Numbered from the stretch's first letter, positions 46,260 to 56,462 are shown. The stretch is 64,000 nt of DNA from Pseudomonas sp. R84 (GCF_009834515.1 NZ_CP019426.1:682001-746000); one strand, 5' to 3'. Translations and numbers: made by a program. The notes: generated by a model not told the origin, from the sequence alone.

Positions 46260-47129
46260 TCAGCGGCCGAGGTAGACCTCGATCACACGCTCGTTTTCCT
46301 GCACTTGTTCCAGTGAGCCTTCCGCCAGAACACTGCCCTGATGCAACACGGTGACGTGGTCAGCAATCGAGCCGACAAAGCCCATGTCATGCTCCACCAC
46401 CATCAACGAATGCTTGCCCGCCAGGCTCTTGAACAGTTCAGCGGTGAACTCGGTTTCCGCATCGGTCATGCCCGCCACCGGCTCATCGAGCAGGAGCAAT
46501 TGCGGGTCCTGCATCAGCAACATGCCGATCTCGAGAAACTGCTTCTGACCGTGGGACAACAGCCCGGCCTGACGATTGACCGAGGTGGTCAGGCGAATCG
46601 TCTCCAGCACTTCGCTGATTCGATCTTTTTGCTCGCCGCTCAAGCGCGCACGCAAACTGGCCCACACCGACTTGTCGGTTTTCTGCGCCAGTTCAAGGTT
46701 TTCAAACACGCTCAGCGCTTCGAACACCGTCGGCTTCTGAAACTTGCGACCGATGCCGGCCTGGGCAATCTGCACTTCGCTCATCTGCGTCAGATCCAGG
46801 GTTTCACCGAACCAGGCCTTGCCGTGACTCGGCCGGGTCTTGCCGGTGATCACGTCCATCAGCGTGGTTTTACCCGCGCCGTTAGGGCCGATGATGCAGC
46901 GCAATTCGCCGACGCCGATGTACAGGTTGAGATTGTTCAGCGCACGAAAGCCATCGAAGCTGACGCTGATGTCTTCCAGGGTGAGGATCGTGCCGTGACG
47001 GGTATCCAGCCCCGGTCCGACCCGCTGGCCAAGGCCGATGGAGTCGCGGCTGGTGCCGGCGTCCTTGTTCGGTTCGACGGGAAAGAAGGCCGGTTCCAGC
47101 ATGAATTCAGCGCTCGCTGTGACTCTCAT
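46260..47129 (-). CDS. urtD: Urea ABC transporter ATPase UrtD
   Basis: A 289-residue LivG-type ATPase with an N-terminal extension of about 45 residues. Walker A GPNGAGKTTLMD, signature LSHGQKQFLEIGMLL, Walker B LLLLDEPVAGM and H-loop VEHDMGFVG. Its ATG overlaps the urtC stop. Confidence 0.95.
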   Translation of the reverse strand: MRVTASAEFMLEPAFFPVEPNKDAGTSRDSIGLGQRVGPGLDTRHGTILTLEDISVSFDGFRALNNLNLYIGVGELRCIIGPNGAGKTTLMDVITGKTRPSHGKAWFGETLDLTQMSEVQIAQAGIGRKFQKPTVFEALSVFENLELAQKTDKSVWASLRARLSGEQKDRISEVLETIRLTTSVNRQAGLLSHGQKQFLEIGMLLMQDPQLLLLDEPVAGMTDAETEFTAELFKSLAGKHSLMVVEHDMGFVGSIADHVTVLHQGSVLAEGSLEQVQENERVIEVYLGR

Positions 47130-48205
47130 TGTTCACCTCGTTTCTTCAGCAGGCCGATCACACCTTTAGGCAAGTACAGCGTGACGACGATGAACAGCGC
47201 GCCGAGAAAGAACAGCCAATATTCCGGGAAGGCCACGGTGAACCAACTCTTCATGCCGTTGACCACACCGGCACCGAGCAGCGGGCCGATCAAGGTGCCA
47301 CGACCGCCAAGGGCCACCCAGACCGCCGCTTCAATCGAGTTGGTTGGCGACATTTCGCTCGGGTTGATGATGCCCACTTGCGGCACGTACAACGCACCGG
47401 CCAGACCACACAACACCGCGCTCAACACCCACACGAACAACTTGAAACCGCGCGGATCGTAGCCGCAGAACATCAAGCGGTTTTCCGCATCACGAAGTGC
47501 CGTCAGCACACGACCGAACTTGCTCTGCGCCAGGCGCCAGCCGATGAACAGACTCGCCACCAGCAACAACACTGTGGCCAGAAACAACACCGCGCGGGTG
47601 CCCGGATCGGTGATGCCGAAACCGAGGATCGTGCGGAAATTGGTGAAGCCGTTGTTGCCGCCAAACCCGGTCTCGTTGCGGAAAAACAAGAGCATGCCGG
47701 CGAAGGTCAAGGCCTGGGTCATGATCGAGAAATAAACGCCTTTGATTCGCGAACGGAAGGCGAAGAAACCGAAGACCAGCGCCAGCAATCCCGGTGCCAG
47801 CACCACCAGACACATCGCCCAGACGAAGCTGCTGGTGCCGGTCCAGTACCACGGCAGTTCGCTCCATGACAGGAAGGTCATGAACGCCGGTAGACCATCG
47901 CCGGCAGCCTGACGCATCAGGTACATGCCCATCGCATAACCACCGAGGGCGAAGAACAGGCCGTGACCCAGCGACAGCAAACCGGCGTAACCCCAGACCA
48001 GATCCAGCGCCAAAGCGACGATGGCGTAACAGAGGATTTTGCCGACCAGCGTCAGCGTGTACGCCGAGATGTGCAGCGCATTGTCGGGCGACAACAACGA
48101 CAGCAGCGGCAGGGCGATCAGCAGAGCGAGGATTACTGCGCCGACCGCAATCGTGACTTTCGGCCCGGCCTTTTGTGTCGCGGTAACAAGCAGAGGCTGG
48201 TTCAT
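47126..48205 (-). CDS. urtC: Urea ABC transporter permease UrtC
   Basis: A 359-residue LivM-type inner membrane permease with many hydrophobic helices; LVWGYAGLLSLGHGLFFALGGYAMGM and VWVALGGRGTLIGPLLGAGVV are characteristic of urea permeases. ATGA overlaps on both sides. Confidence 0.95.
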   Translation of the reverse strand: MNQPLLVTATQKAGPKVTIAVGAVILALLIALPLLSLLSPDNALHISAYTLTLVGKILCYAIVALALDLVWGYAGLLSLGHGLFFALGGYAMGMYLMRQAAGDGLPAFMTFLSWSELPWYWTGTSSFVWAMCLVVLAPGLLALVFGFFAFRSRIKGVYFSIMTQALTFAGMLLFFRNETGFGGNNGFTNFRTILGFGITDPGTRAVLFLATVLLLVASLFIGWRLAQSKFGRVLTALRDAENRLMFCGYDPRGFKLFVWVLSAVLCGLAGALYVPQVGIINPSEMSPTNSIEAAVWVALGGRGTLIGPLLGAGVVNGMKSWFTVAFPEYWLFFLGALFIVVTLYLPKGVIGLLKKRGEQ

Positions 48206-49707
48206 CAGTCGATCACCCGTCCTTTCAGTGCGAAGAGGCCTTGCGGACGTTTCTGGATAAACAGAATGATCAGCGCGAGGATCAGGATCTTGCCGAGCAC
48301 CGCACCGATCTGCGGTTCAAGAATCTTGTTGGCGATACCGAGGCCGAACGCCGCGAGCACGCTGCCGGCCAACTGGCCAACACCGCCAAGCACCACCACC
48401 AGGAACGAGTCGATGATGTAGCTCTGACCGAGGTCCGGGCCGACGTTGCCGATCTGGCTCAGCGCCACACCGCCGAGACCGGCAATGCCCGAGCCGAGGC
48501 CGAAGGCGAGCATGTCGACACGACCGGTCGGCACGCCACAGCAGGCGGCCATGTTGCGGTTCTGTGTGACGGCGCGGACGTTGAGGCCCAGACGCGTTTT
48601 GTTCAGCAGCAGCCAGGTCAGCACAACGACGAACAGTGCGAACGCGATGATCACGATGCGGTTGTATGGCAGAACCAGATTTGGCAAAACCTGAATCCCG
48701 CCGGACAGCCATGCCGGGTTGGCCACTTCAACGTTCTGCGCGCCGAACAACAGGCGCACCAGTTGAATCAGCATCAGGCTGATGCCCCAGGTGGCGAGCA
48801 GGGTTTCCAGTGGGCGGCCGTAGAGGTGACGAATCACCGTGCGCTCCAGCGCCATGCCGATCGCCGCTGTGACGAAGAACGCCACCGGCAAGGCAATCAA
48901 CGGATAAAACTCAATCGCTTGCGGTGCGTAGCGCTGGAACATCAACTGCACCACGTACGTCGAGTAGGCACCGAGCATCAGCATCTCGCCGTGAGCCATG
49001 TTGATCACGCCGAGCAGGCCGAACGTGATTGCCAGACCGAGCGCTGCCAACAGCAGAATCGAACCGAGCGACATGCCGCTGAACGCCTGGCCGAGGATCT
49101 CGCCGACCAGCAGTTTGCGTTTGACTTGGGCGAGGCTGGTTTCGGCCGCCGTGCGTACGCCGGCATCGGCTTCGACGCCGGGTTCGACCAAACCTTCGAG
49201 GCGCGTGCGCGCCAGTGGATCGCCGGTTTCGCCAAGCAATCGCACCGCCGCGAGTCGTACGGCCGGATTAGTGTCGACCAGTTGCAGATTGGCCAGCGCC
49301 AGGCTCAGTGCGGCATGGACGCTTTCATCTTTTTCGCCAGCGAGTTGCTGGTCGAGGAATTTCAGCTGCGCGGGTTTCGCGCTTTTCTGCAATTGCTGCG
49401 CGGCAGTCAGACGGATTTTGGCGTCGGCGGCGAGCAATTGATGGCTGGCCATGGCGGTGTCGATCAGACCCCGCAGGCGATTGTTCAGGCGCAGGGTTTT
49501 GGGTTGGCCGTCGATGGTCAGCTCGCCTTGTTGCAGGGCGTTGAGCAATTCGATACGGGCCGGATCGGGCTGCGCGGCCCAGGTTTCCAACAGTTTGGCT
49601 TGCTGCACGGGATTGGCCGCGACGAAGTCTTCGGCATCACCGGCGTGGGCCAGCATTGGCAGCAACAGTGCGATGGCTATGAGAAAGCGGTGTATGGCAG
49701 TGGGCAT
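48205..49707 (-). CDS. urtB: Urea ABC transporter permease UrtB
   Basis: A 500-residue protein. A signal-like N-terminus ends PMLAHA, then a soluble region of about 190 residues with HEAT-like helical content (RLAAVRLLGETGDPLARTRLEG), then a LivH-type membrane domain (GSILLLAALGLAITFGLLGVINMAHGE). The extended N-terminal part is normal for proteobacterial UrtB. Confidence 0.95.
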   Translation of the reverse strand: MPTAIHRFLIAIALLLPMLAHAGDAEDFVAANPVQQAKLLETWAAQPDPARIELLNALQQGELTIDGQPKTLRLNNRLRGLIDTAMASHQLLAADAKIRLTAAQQLQKSAKPAQLKFLDQQLAGEKDESVHAALSLALANLQLVDTNPAVRLAAVRLLGETGDPLARTRLEGLVEPGVEADAGVRTAAETSLAQVKRKLLVGEILGQAFSGMSLGSILLLAALGLAITFGLLGVINMAHGEMLMLGAYSTYVVQLMFQRYAPQAIEFYPLIALPVAFFVTAAIGMALERTVIRHLYGRPLETLLATWGISLMLIQLVRLLFGAQNVEVANPAWLSGGIQVLPNLVLPYNRIVIIAFALFVVVLTWLLLNKTRLGLNVRAVTQNRNMAACCGVPTGRVDMLAFGLGSGIAGLGGVALSQIGNVGPDLGQSYIIDSFLVVVLGGVGQLAGSVLAAFGLGIANKILEPQIGAVLGKILILALIILFIQKRPQGLFALKGRVID

Positions 49708-49762
49708 TAGTGGTGTTTCCTTTCTTGCGGTGGCCGATGGAGCGGTGTCCGGCTGTGAATCC

Positions 49763-49926
49763 GCCCCTCACCCTAACCCTCTCCCAAAGGGAGAGGGGAC
49801 TGACCGAGTTGTCAGGGCATCCAACATCGACCTGACATTCCTGCGTCGAACTCAGGTTCTGAAAGCCGTAGAGATCTGCTCCCTTCCCCCTCGCCCCCCC
49901 TGGGGGAGAGGGTTGGGGTGAGGGGG
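49763..49926. repeat. Long inverted repeat, CTCACCCTAACCCTCTCC family, between urtA and urtB
   Basis: Arms GCCCCTCACCCTAACCCTCTC and GAGAGGGTTGGGGTGAGGGGG with about 120 bp between. Located between urtA and urtB (256-bp gap), where differential expression of the binding protein over the permease is expected. Confidence 0.85.
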
Positions 49927-49963
49927 AAAAGATCTCCGCCCCAGCCCAAAATCCAAGTCAGAC

Positions 49964-51229
49964 TCAGTTGCTCTTCACCGCATAATCCGGCTTCTTGTCG
50001 TTGCCCTGAATGAACGGGCTCCACGGTTGCGCGCGGATCGGCCCTTCGGTCTGCCATACAACGTTGAACTGACCATCAGCCTGAATCTCGCCGATCATCA
50101 CCGGTTTGTGCAGGTGGTGATTGGTCTTGTCCATGGTCAGCGTGTAACCGGACGGCGCGGCAAAGGTCTGGCCGGCGAGGGCTTCGCGGACTTTGTCGAC
50201 GTCGGTGGATTTGGCTTTTTCCACCGCCTGCGCCCACATATGAATGCCGACATAAGTGGCTTCCATCGGGTCGTTGGTCACGGCTTTATCGGCGCCCGGC
50301 AGGTTGTGTTTCTTCGCATAGGCCTTCCAGTCAGCGACGAATTTCTTGTTCTGCGGGTTCTCTACCGACTCGAAGTAGTTCCACGCCGCGAGGTTACCCA
50401 CCAGCGGTTTGGTGTCGATGCCGCGCAGTTCTTCTTCGCCGACCGAGAACGCCACAACCGGCACGTCGGTGGCTTTCAGACCCTGGTTGGCCAGCTCTTT
50501 ATAGAACGGCACGTTGGAGTCGCCGTTGACCGTCGAGATGACCGCAGTCTTGCCACCGGCGGAGAATTTCTTGATGTTGGCAACAATGGTCTGATAGTCG
50601 CTGTGACCGAACGGCGTGTACACCTCTTCGATGTCCTTGTCGGCGACACCTTTGGAATGCAGGAACGAGCGCAGGATCTTGTTGGTGGTGCGTGGGTAGA
50701 CGTAGTCGGTGCCGAGCAGGAAGTAGCGCTTGGCGCTGCCACCTTCTTCGCTCATCAGATATTCAACCGCCGGGATCGCCTGCTGGTTTGGCGCTGCGCC
50801 GGTGTAGAAGACGTTCGGCGACATCTCTTCGCCTTCGTATTGCACCGGGTAGAACAGCAGGCCATTGAGCTCTTCGAACACCGGCAATACCGATTTGCGC
50901 GACACCGAGGTCCAGCAGCCGAACACCACGGCGACCTTGTCCTGGGTCAGCAACTGCCGGCCCTTTTCGGCGAACAGCGGCCAGTTCGACGCCGGGTCGA
51001 CCACCACCGGTTCAAGCATCTTGCCGTTCACACCACCCTTGGCGTTGATCTCGTCGATGGTCATCAGCGCCATGTCTTTGAGCGACGTTTCGGAGATCGC
51101 CATGGTGCCGGACAACGAATGCAGAATCCCGACCTTGATGGTCTCGGCGGCCTGGACTGTCCAGGTCATGCCCATCGCGGCAATGGATGCCGTGAGTGTG
51201 AAAGCCTTGATCAAACTGCGACGCTTCAT
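49964..51229 (-). CDS. urtA: Urea ABC transporter substrate-binding protein UrtA
   Basis: A 421-residue periplasmic binding protein. MKRRSLIKAFTLT resembles a Tat twin-arginine signal; cleavage is likely after VQA before AETIKVGILHSLSG. VVFGCWTSVSRKSVLPVFEE and YEGEEMSPNVFYTGAAPNQQ are the family ligand segments. First gene of urtABCDE. Confidence 0.95.
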   Translation of the reverse strand: MKRRSLIKAFTLTASIAAMGMTWTVQAAETIKVGILHSLSGTMAISETSLKDMALMTIDEINAKGGVNGKMLEPVVVDPASNWPLFAEKGRQLLTQDKVAVVFGCWTSVSRKSVLPVFEELNGLLFYPVQYEGEEMSPNVFYTGAAPNQQAIPAVEYLMSEEGGSAKRYFLLGTDYVYPRTTNKILRSFLHSKGVADKDIEEVYTPFGHSDYQTIVANIKKFSAGGKTAVISTVNGDSNVPFYKELANQGLKATDVPVVAFSVGEEELRGIDTKPLVGNLAAWNYFESVENPQNKKFVADWKAYAKKHNLPGADKAVTNDPMEATYVGIHMWAQAVEKAKSTDVDKVREALAGQTFAAPSGYTLTMDKTNHHLHKPVMIGEIQADGQFNVVWQTEGPIRAQPWSPFIQGNDKKPDYAVKSN

Positions 51230-51295
51230 TGTGCGATCTCCATGAACGTTTGAAGTTTTTTTTGGTTGGCAGATGCGAACGACTGAAGGGTGTTT

Positions 51296-51311
51296 TGCAA
51301 GGGCTGTGCCC
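51296..51311 (-). promoter_or_regulatory. Sigma-54 -24/-12 promoter of the urt operon
   Basis: On the minus strand GGGCACAGCCCTTGCA fits the -24 GG and -12 GC pattern with correct 10-bp spacing (consensus TGGCACGRNNNTTGCW). Start of transcription near 51286 gives a leader of about 57 nt. Confidence 0.68.
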
Positions 51312-51364
51312 GGTCGGGATCGGGCAGGAAAATGTCATTTCAGAGCGGTTGCGCGGTAGTGGCG

Positions 51365-51409
51365 CGCACCAGGAAAGGACAGGTTGCGGGCGTTGGTGCG
51401 TCGAGGTGC
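51365..51409. promoter_or_regulatory. Candidate NtrC-type half-sites upstream of urtA
   Basis: GCACCA at 51366-51371 and TGGTGC at 51394-51399 (7-bp inverted arms including flanks), with another GGTGC at 51405-51409. Located about 80-120 bp upstream of the predicted urtA start, in the divergent gap with the giant protein gene. Confidence 0.42.
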
Positions 51410-51539
51410 GCCAGATTGGGGCGCGCCTGTGTTGGCAGATGAGGATACATAAACGATAAACATGTACCACGGTCCGGCAGACCTGGGGGACCACACTCAT
51501 TCGATCGTTATCCCGATTATTTTTCGCAGGATGCTCAAG

Positions 51540-54500
51540 ATGAATGACGTGTCAGGCCAGACCGGCCGTGCTGCAAAACCTTCCCGCAAGTTCAGGCTGC
51601 CTTCCCTGAGTCCCGCGTTCCTCACCGAGGAGGATGCAGCCTATTGGGTCCATACCCGTATTCCCCTGAAGCCGGACAGGGAATATGGCAGCGTGATTCT
51701 GCTGCGTCCGGATGGACGCTTTGTCGCCACCGTACCCATTCCGGGAGAGGTCACCCGCTTCGATTTCGGCACCATTATCGAAGTCGATGCTGCAGGGCAA
51801 TACGTGCACCCTCGTGGATACAGATGTGTGGCGAATCTGCATTGCCATGCGCCTCTGTACGAGGATGTTCGCAAGAACAATCCGCGTCAGGATGAAAGGC
51901 TGGTGAGGCTGTTCATCAATTTTTTCTCCGATCTGGATTTCGTCGCGGATGTGGCCGCGCGGGATTTTTTTCGCAGCGCGTACCTTTCTGGACCCGATGG
52001 AACATTGCTCAAGTATTCATCGAGCGGTTCGAAAGAGGAGTTCAGTTACTACCTCTGGCGCAAGGCCGGCTCGCCGTCGGGTAATCCGGTGGGGACTTAT
52101 GACGTAATGAGCATCATCAACAAACTGGCGTCTGTAGGTGAGCTTAAAGTTATCGTTTCGAACGCAGATTGGGGGCATTCCGTTGGCCAAGTGCCGCCGG
52201 ACTGGAAAGCGGGCCAGGCATTTTCCAGTGGCAGAGTGACCGAATTACCGCTGATGACCCGCGTCTGCGTGAATGCCGAGCGCGCCGTGCTCGCGGCATT
52301 GAAATCCAGAGGTGCGCAGACCGCCGGACTGATACTGAAAAAACTCATCAGCGAAGAATATGTTGCGACCCATGCGCGTCAGACCGGGTTGCCTGCCTGG
52401 GATGCCGAGCACCTGTTTCCGTTGGATGCCAAAGGACAATTGCAACTGCCGCGGGGCTATCGGCTAGAAGGTTTTTACTTCGCTTCGCAACCCGATCCCA
52501 AACAGTTTCCGCCTACGCAGCCGTGGCTCTACGAAAACTTCTTCAGCCCGCATGACCTGGCCGTGGCGATCGCAGCCTTTGCGCGTAATCAGCATTTGGC
52601 AAAGGTCGGGCGCGGCTTGGCGCTGTACATGCAGGCGCCGGACTTTGCCATGTTGAAATATACGTTCAGCGGCAGTCCGATCGAAGCAGCACTGAGCGTC
52701 GAGCATGCCGACGCCACGATAGGCGATAACGGTGTGCAGGCAAGGTTGTCGGCCGGCACGCTTCGCCCCCGCGAATTTGTCTCGATGCTGGTGCTGGCCG
52801 GACAGCTGGAGGTGCTGCGCGGCAGTGCATTGTGGGCAAGCCTGGGCGCGGTGGATCTGGAGTGGCAGCCTTTCGATCATTTCTCCTGGCCGGTATTAAG
52901 CCGGGAGTTTTTATCTGCCGACGACGCAGCTCGCTATGCCCACGAGCAGGTCGGCCTCCGCCGGGATCGACAATACGCCGGTTACGTCTTCCAGTGCAGC
53001 AACAAGCATTTCGTGGTAACCGAGCCGCTGGAGGGCGATATCGATGCACTCAGCCAGGGCCGGCTTTATCCGCTGGACAATAAAGGTCGCTCGATTTTTC
53101 CCGACGATCATGTCGTGCACGCGCGCTATGTATCCCATGTTGCATTGTCGCGGCTCAATCCCGTAGAGGTTGACTACTTCAAATGGACCTATCATGAAGC
53201 GGTGCTGAGTCTGCAGATGTTCAATGTCGATGAGATCAGACAGGTGCTACTTGATCAGATCGACCTGTACGTATCAGCTGTCCCGAAGTCTCTGCTGCGA
53301 TATGAATCCAATGGCTCTTCGTCCGCAAAGAGTCTGGGCAGACGTCTAGGCACGCGCCAAAATCCCGGTGCGTTGGCTACGGAACTGGCCAGTGGCAGCA
53401 AGCGCCCTCAGGAATTCATTCGTGAGCAGGCTGCAGGCGGTCGGTTGACCAGTCTTTTGGATAATCAGCTATGGGGCTATCGCGGCCGGATAGCGTCGAC
53501 CTGGTCAGTGCGCGAAGCGCCACTTGCGGCAGACGCGCCCGTCTGGCAAGTGATTCACGAGTTTCCCAAACCTATAGCGGAGCTTCCTGCCGCGCAGTTA
53601 CCTGGGCAAACCCGGCCAGCAACGGCTTTGCTTCCGTTGGCCTTACCGTTGCCGTTGCCATGGCGTCTCCCGGACACGGTGGCCTACGGTGCGGTGTTCG
53701 CTTCAGCCGACGAGGCGGCCCAGAGTCAACATGTGCTTGACCGAGATTGGCAAGAAGAGGCAAGCGCCTGTTTCTCCTTCATCCTCAAACATCGGGAACG
53801 TGACGAGTACATCGCCACTGAGCGGGTTCCCGTCAGCGCTGTGCAGAGCAATCTGTTTGAGTTGAATAGCCTGTTTGCCGTGCAACGAACCGCTCCTTGG
53901 TATCGATTCCCTGAAGGCTTCGAGTTACACGCCAACTGGTATTCGCATCATCACGTGGAGGATCCGGCAAAAAGTCCGGACGACTGGCTGGCCCATTACT
54001 TCATTTCGCCAGATAACCTGACAACCTCGATGTATTACGGACGCCGTCGTCCGGTAATAGCATCAGACGATCCGGCAGCTCTTTATATAACAGCGCGCGA
54101 TGGCGCCCTGTTGAAATACGCAAGAAGCAAGTCCAGCAAGCTGTTTCATGACGCTACGTCGCAAGGTACGCTCGAGACAATCAAGAACCATCTGGCATCC
54201 GGGAAATGGCTGCCGACCGATTTTGTTCATGAGGTCGCCAACAGTGGCGAACTCGCAGTGATGCGCGCCGGTTTATGCTGGGACCGGACCGGGCCGGTCA
54301 ATGTGACCTGGCAGCCGTACGCCAATCTGCAGCGGTGCTGGCTCGGCCCGGTTTTTCAGACGGCTGACGACGCGGCTATCCACGCCAGAACGTTGCTTCC
54401 CGTTGTGACCGACAGCGTATATGGCGGCCTGATTCTGGAGACGGCCGAGAAGCGTTATGTGGCCACCGCACCGATTGAAGTCAGCCATGAAGATTTCGAT

Positions 54501-56396
54501 GTCACCCAGGTTTGCCCTGAGGAAAGCCGGACCTATGGATTATTTCCCCTCGGTTGTCACATCGTGGCACGCTACCGATCACGCATCGCTCGTGAGGCGT
54601 CGCTGGTCGTATCGCCGGTTCAGAAACAGATCTATCTGAACATGTTTTCGGTCGACGTACTGGAGTCGGCATTCAACAGGCGCGGGGTGACAGACCGCTA
54701 CCGCGTGCTGGCGGACGGCTCGCTGGTGCGCTACAAACCGGAGCCATTGCACGAATACCTGTTTGCACCGGACGGTTCGGTGCTCAGTTACCAGCCGCAA
54801 GCCGAACTTTTTTCGCAGCTGCTTGGCCAGGGCGATCGATTTCCCGCCATTGATGCAAAGGCGATAAAGCAGGGCTTGCGCAGCAGGCATTTGCAGCCCG
54901 TTGAATGGATCAACGTCCTGGCCAAGGGGGGGCGTCTGCAGGTGATCAAGGGTAGCGACATCTGGGGGCTGCCACGCCGGGTATCCGTCTGGGCGCCTTA
55001 TTCGACCGATCTTTTGCGGACGAGAGACTACGACAAGGCCCTGAGCAGACCCGCCTGCAGTCCACAGTTCGTTCAGGTAGATGCTGCCGCCAGATATGTT
55101 CACGAAGCGTCTGTGAGCCGGGAAACGGCGGCCTTCGGTTACATTCTGGGTAATCCGGAGGGGATTTTTCTCGCAACCCTGCCCGTGGCGGTACAGCGTT
55201 CGGCGTTGGCTCTGGATCGGGTCTTCGAACAGGGCAAGCTGTTTTCAGATTTTACTCTGCACGCCATGTATCTTCGAGCAGCGCTGCCGCCGTTGGGCGT
55301 GCGATCTGACGATGTGCGCCAGTTCTTTTTTCTGCCGAGCGATATTCAGTTGGCGTGCTTGCGGGCCGACACACCGCAGGGATATCTGCCAATCTACTTT
55401 TCCTGCGCGGATGGGGCGTTGTTGAAACTGCAGTTGCATGCGTTCGAGCCAGGCGAGTTTTACGACCAGTTCGGACAGATCGAGTTTCGTCCCAATGCAT
55501 TTGTATCAGTACAACAGGCCGCAGCCGATGAAAGGGAAATTGCCAAAGGCACGTTCAGGATTTCTGCCTATGTTCACCGAATGGCACGAGCGGGCAAGTT
55601 AGAGGTTATCGAGAGCAGCGATCACTGGTCGCGACATGGCGAGGTGGTAGACAGTTGGCAACCACGACAGGTCGATGTCGACCGTGAGCAACGTTGGCAG
55701 GAAAATCCGGTCCCGGCGCTGGGCCCGGTTTTCCATCACCCCGACGATGCTGCACGCCATACACAAAAGCGTGCGACCGAGTCCGTTTTCGATGTCGGCC
55801 ATGAGAGCGCCATCCTGGCTTCGGCAACCGGCAGTCAATTTGTGCCGCTCGAGCCCATGCTATGGTCCGCACATGACCGAAACCCGCTGGCGCGGATATT
55901 CCTGTCGGCGAATGACGCATCGGCCAGTTGGCGACACCCGGCGCCGCATTATCCCGAAGGTTACACACCGGTCGCTGCTCATCAGTTGCACCTGTCAGGC
56001 AACACCACTCTGGGGCAGGACGCGGAGGAGGTGGGAGTCAACTTTGCCGCACCTGAGCTCGTGTACGCCCACACCCATGATCTGAAGAGCAGGGGTTTTG
56101 ATATCCAGCATTATTTTTACTCGACGCCACATCAGGTATTGCTTAAATACACACCAAGTTATTCAGATGCCGAAAGGGATCTGTTGCTGACCCGATCGGT
56201 GTTTTTCCTGGGTGGGCGCTGGACCAACCGGCTAAGTCCCGGGGAATTCATTTCACGTCTCATGGCACTCGGTGAGTTCCGGGTACTCGTCGCAGGACAC
56301 TACTGGCGGCAGACCGGGCTGATAAGACGCGGCTGGAACCTGCTGCGCCAACAGCCGTCGCCCCAAGGCCCTGTCCGTGTCCGGGATGAGTTGTAA
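51540..56396 (+). CDS. Giant protein of seven related modules (DUF4329-like)
   Basis: A 1618-residue protein. It has no signal peptide and no membrane segments. Seven modules of about 210-270 residues start near nt 51598, 52230, 52885, 53690, 54346, 55060 and 55722. Most modules open with a FxSADDAAR-type helix, then a YGxxIL strand and a VATxP strand, then His-containing (HCHA, HANWYSH, YAHTHD) and FFSxxD-like segments. A LLKY motif and a closing EFxxxLxxxGxLxVxxGxxxW block follow. The His/FSxxD layout recalls DUF4329/JAB-like domains, often found in polymorphic toxin systems. ATG 51540 has AGGA upstream; the frame could start at 51462. No enzymatic function can be assigned. Confidence 0.7.
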   Translation: MNDVSGQTGRAAKPSRKFRLPSLSPAFLTEEDAAYWVHTRIPLKPDREYGSVILLRPDGRFVATVPIPGEVTRFDFGTIIEVDAAGQYVHPRGYRCVANLHCHAPLYEDVRKNNPRQDERLVRLFINFFSDLDFVADVAARDFFRSAYLSGPDGTLLKYSSSGSKEEFSYYLWRKAGSPSGNPVGTYDVMSIINKLASVGELKVIVSNADWGHSVGQVPPDWKAGQAFSSGRVTELPLMTRVCVNAERAVLAALKSRGAQTAGLILKKLISEEYVATHARQTGLPAWDAEHLFPLDAKGQLQLPRGYRLEGFYFASQPDPKQFPPTQPWLYENFFSPHDLAVAIAAFARNQHLAKVGRGLALYMQAPDFAMLKYTFSGSPIEAALSVEHADATIGDNGVQARLSAGTLRPREFVSMLVLAGQLEVLRGSALWASLGAVDLEWQPFDHFSWPVLSREFLSADDAARYAHEQVGLRRDRQYAGYVFQCSNKHFVVTEPLEGDIDALSQGRLYPLDNKGRSIFPDDHVVHARYVSHVALSRLNPVEVDYFKWTYHEAVLSLQMFNVDEIRQVLLDQIDLYVSAVPKSLLRYESNGSSSAKSLGRRLGTRQNPGALATELASGSKRPQEFIREQAAGGRLTSLLDNQLWGYRGRIASTWSVREAPLAADAPVWQVIHEFPKPIAELPAAQLPGQTRPATALLPLALPLPLPWRLPDTVAYGAVFASADEAAQSQHVLDRDWQEEASACFSFILKHRERDEYIATERVPVSAVQSNLFELNSLFAVQRTAPWYRFPEGFELHANWYSHHHVEDPAKSPDDWLAHYFISPDNLTTSMYYGRRRPVIASDDPAALYITARDGALLKYARSKSSKLFHDATSQGTLETIKNHLASGKWLPTDFVHEVANSGELAVMRAGLCWDRTGPVNVTWQPYANLQRCWLGPVFQTADDAAIHARTLLPVVTDSVYGGLILETAEKRYVATAPIEVSHEDFDVTQVCPEESRTYGLFPLGCHIVARYRSRIAREASLVVSPVQKQIYLNMFSVDVLESAFNRRGVTDRYRVLADGSLVRYKPEPLHEYLFAPDGSVLSYQPQAELFSQLLGQGDRFPAIDAKAIKQGLRSRHLQPVEWINVLAKGGRLQVIKGSDIWGLPRRVSVWAPYSTDLLRTRDYDKALSRPACSPQFVQVDAAARYVHEASVSRETAAFGYILGNPEGIFLATLPVAVQRSALALDRVFEQGKLFSDFTLHAMYLRAALPPLGVRSDDVRQFFFLPSDIQLACLRADTPQGYLPIYFSCADGALLKLQLHAFEPGEFYDQFGQIEFRPNAFVSVQQAAADEREIAKGTFRISAYVHRMARAGKLEVIESSDHWSRHGEVVDSWQPRQVDVDREQRWQENPVPALGPVFHHPDDAARHTQKRATESVFDVGHESAILASATGSQFVPLEPMLWSAHDRNPLARIFLSANDASASWRHPAPHYPEGYTPVAAHQLHLSGNTTLGQDAEEVGVNFAAPELVYAHTHDLKSRGFDIQHYFYSTPHQVLLKYTPSYSDAERDLLLTRSVFFLGGRWTNRLSPGEFISRLMALGEFRVLVAGHYWRQTGLIRRGWNLLRQQPSPQGPVRVRDEL

Positions 56397-56462
56397 CTGA
56401 CGATAGCGGGCCTCGACAAAGGAGTGTGCCGCCGCCGGCGGCCACTCTTCGTTGAGTCCGAC

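Noticed and set aside
48241..51253. Two long plus-strand frames opposite urtB and urtA
   Set aside because: Both urt genes are complete on the minus strand and the plus frames show no family motifs.
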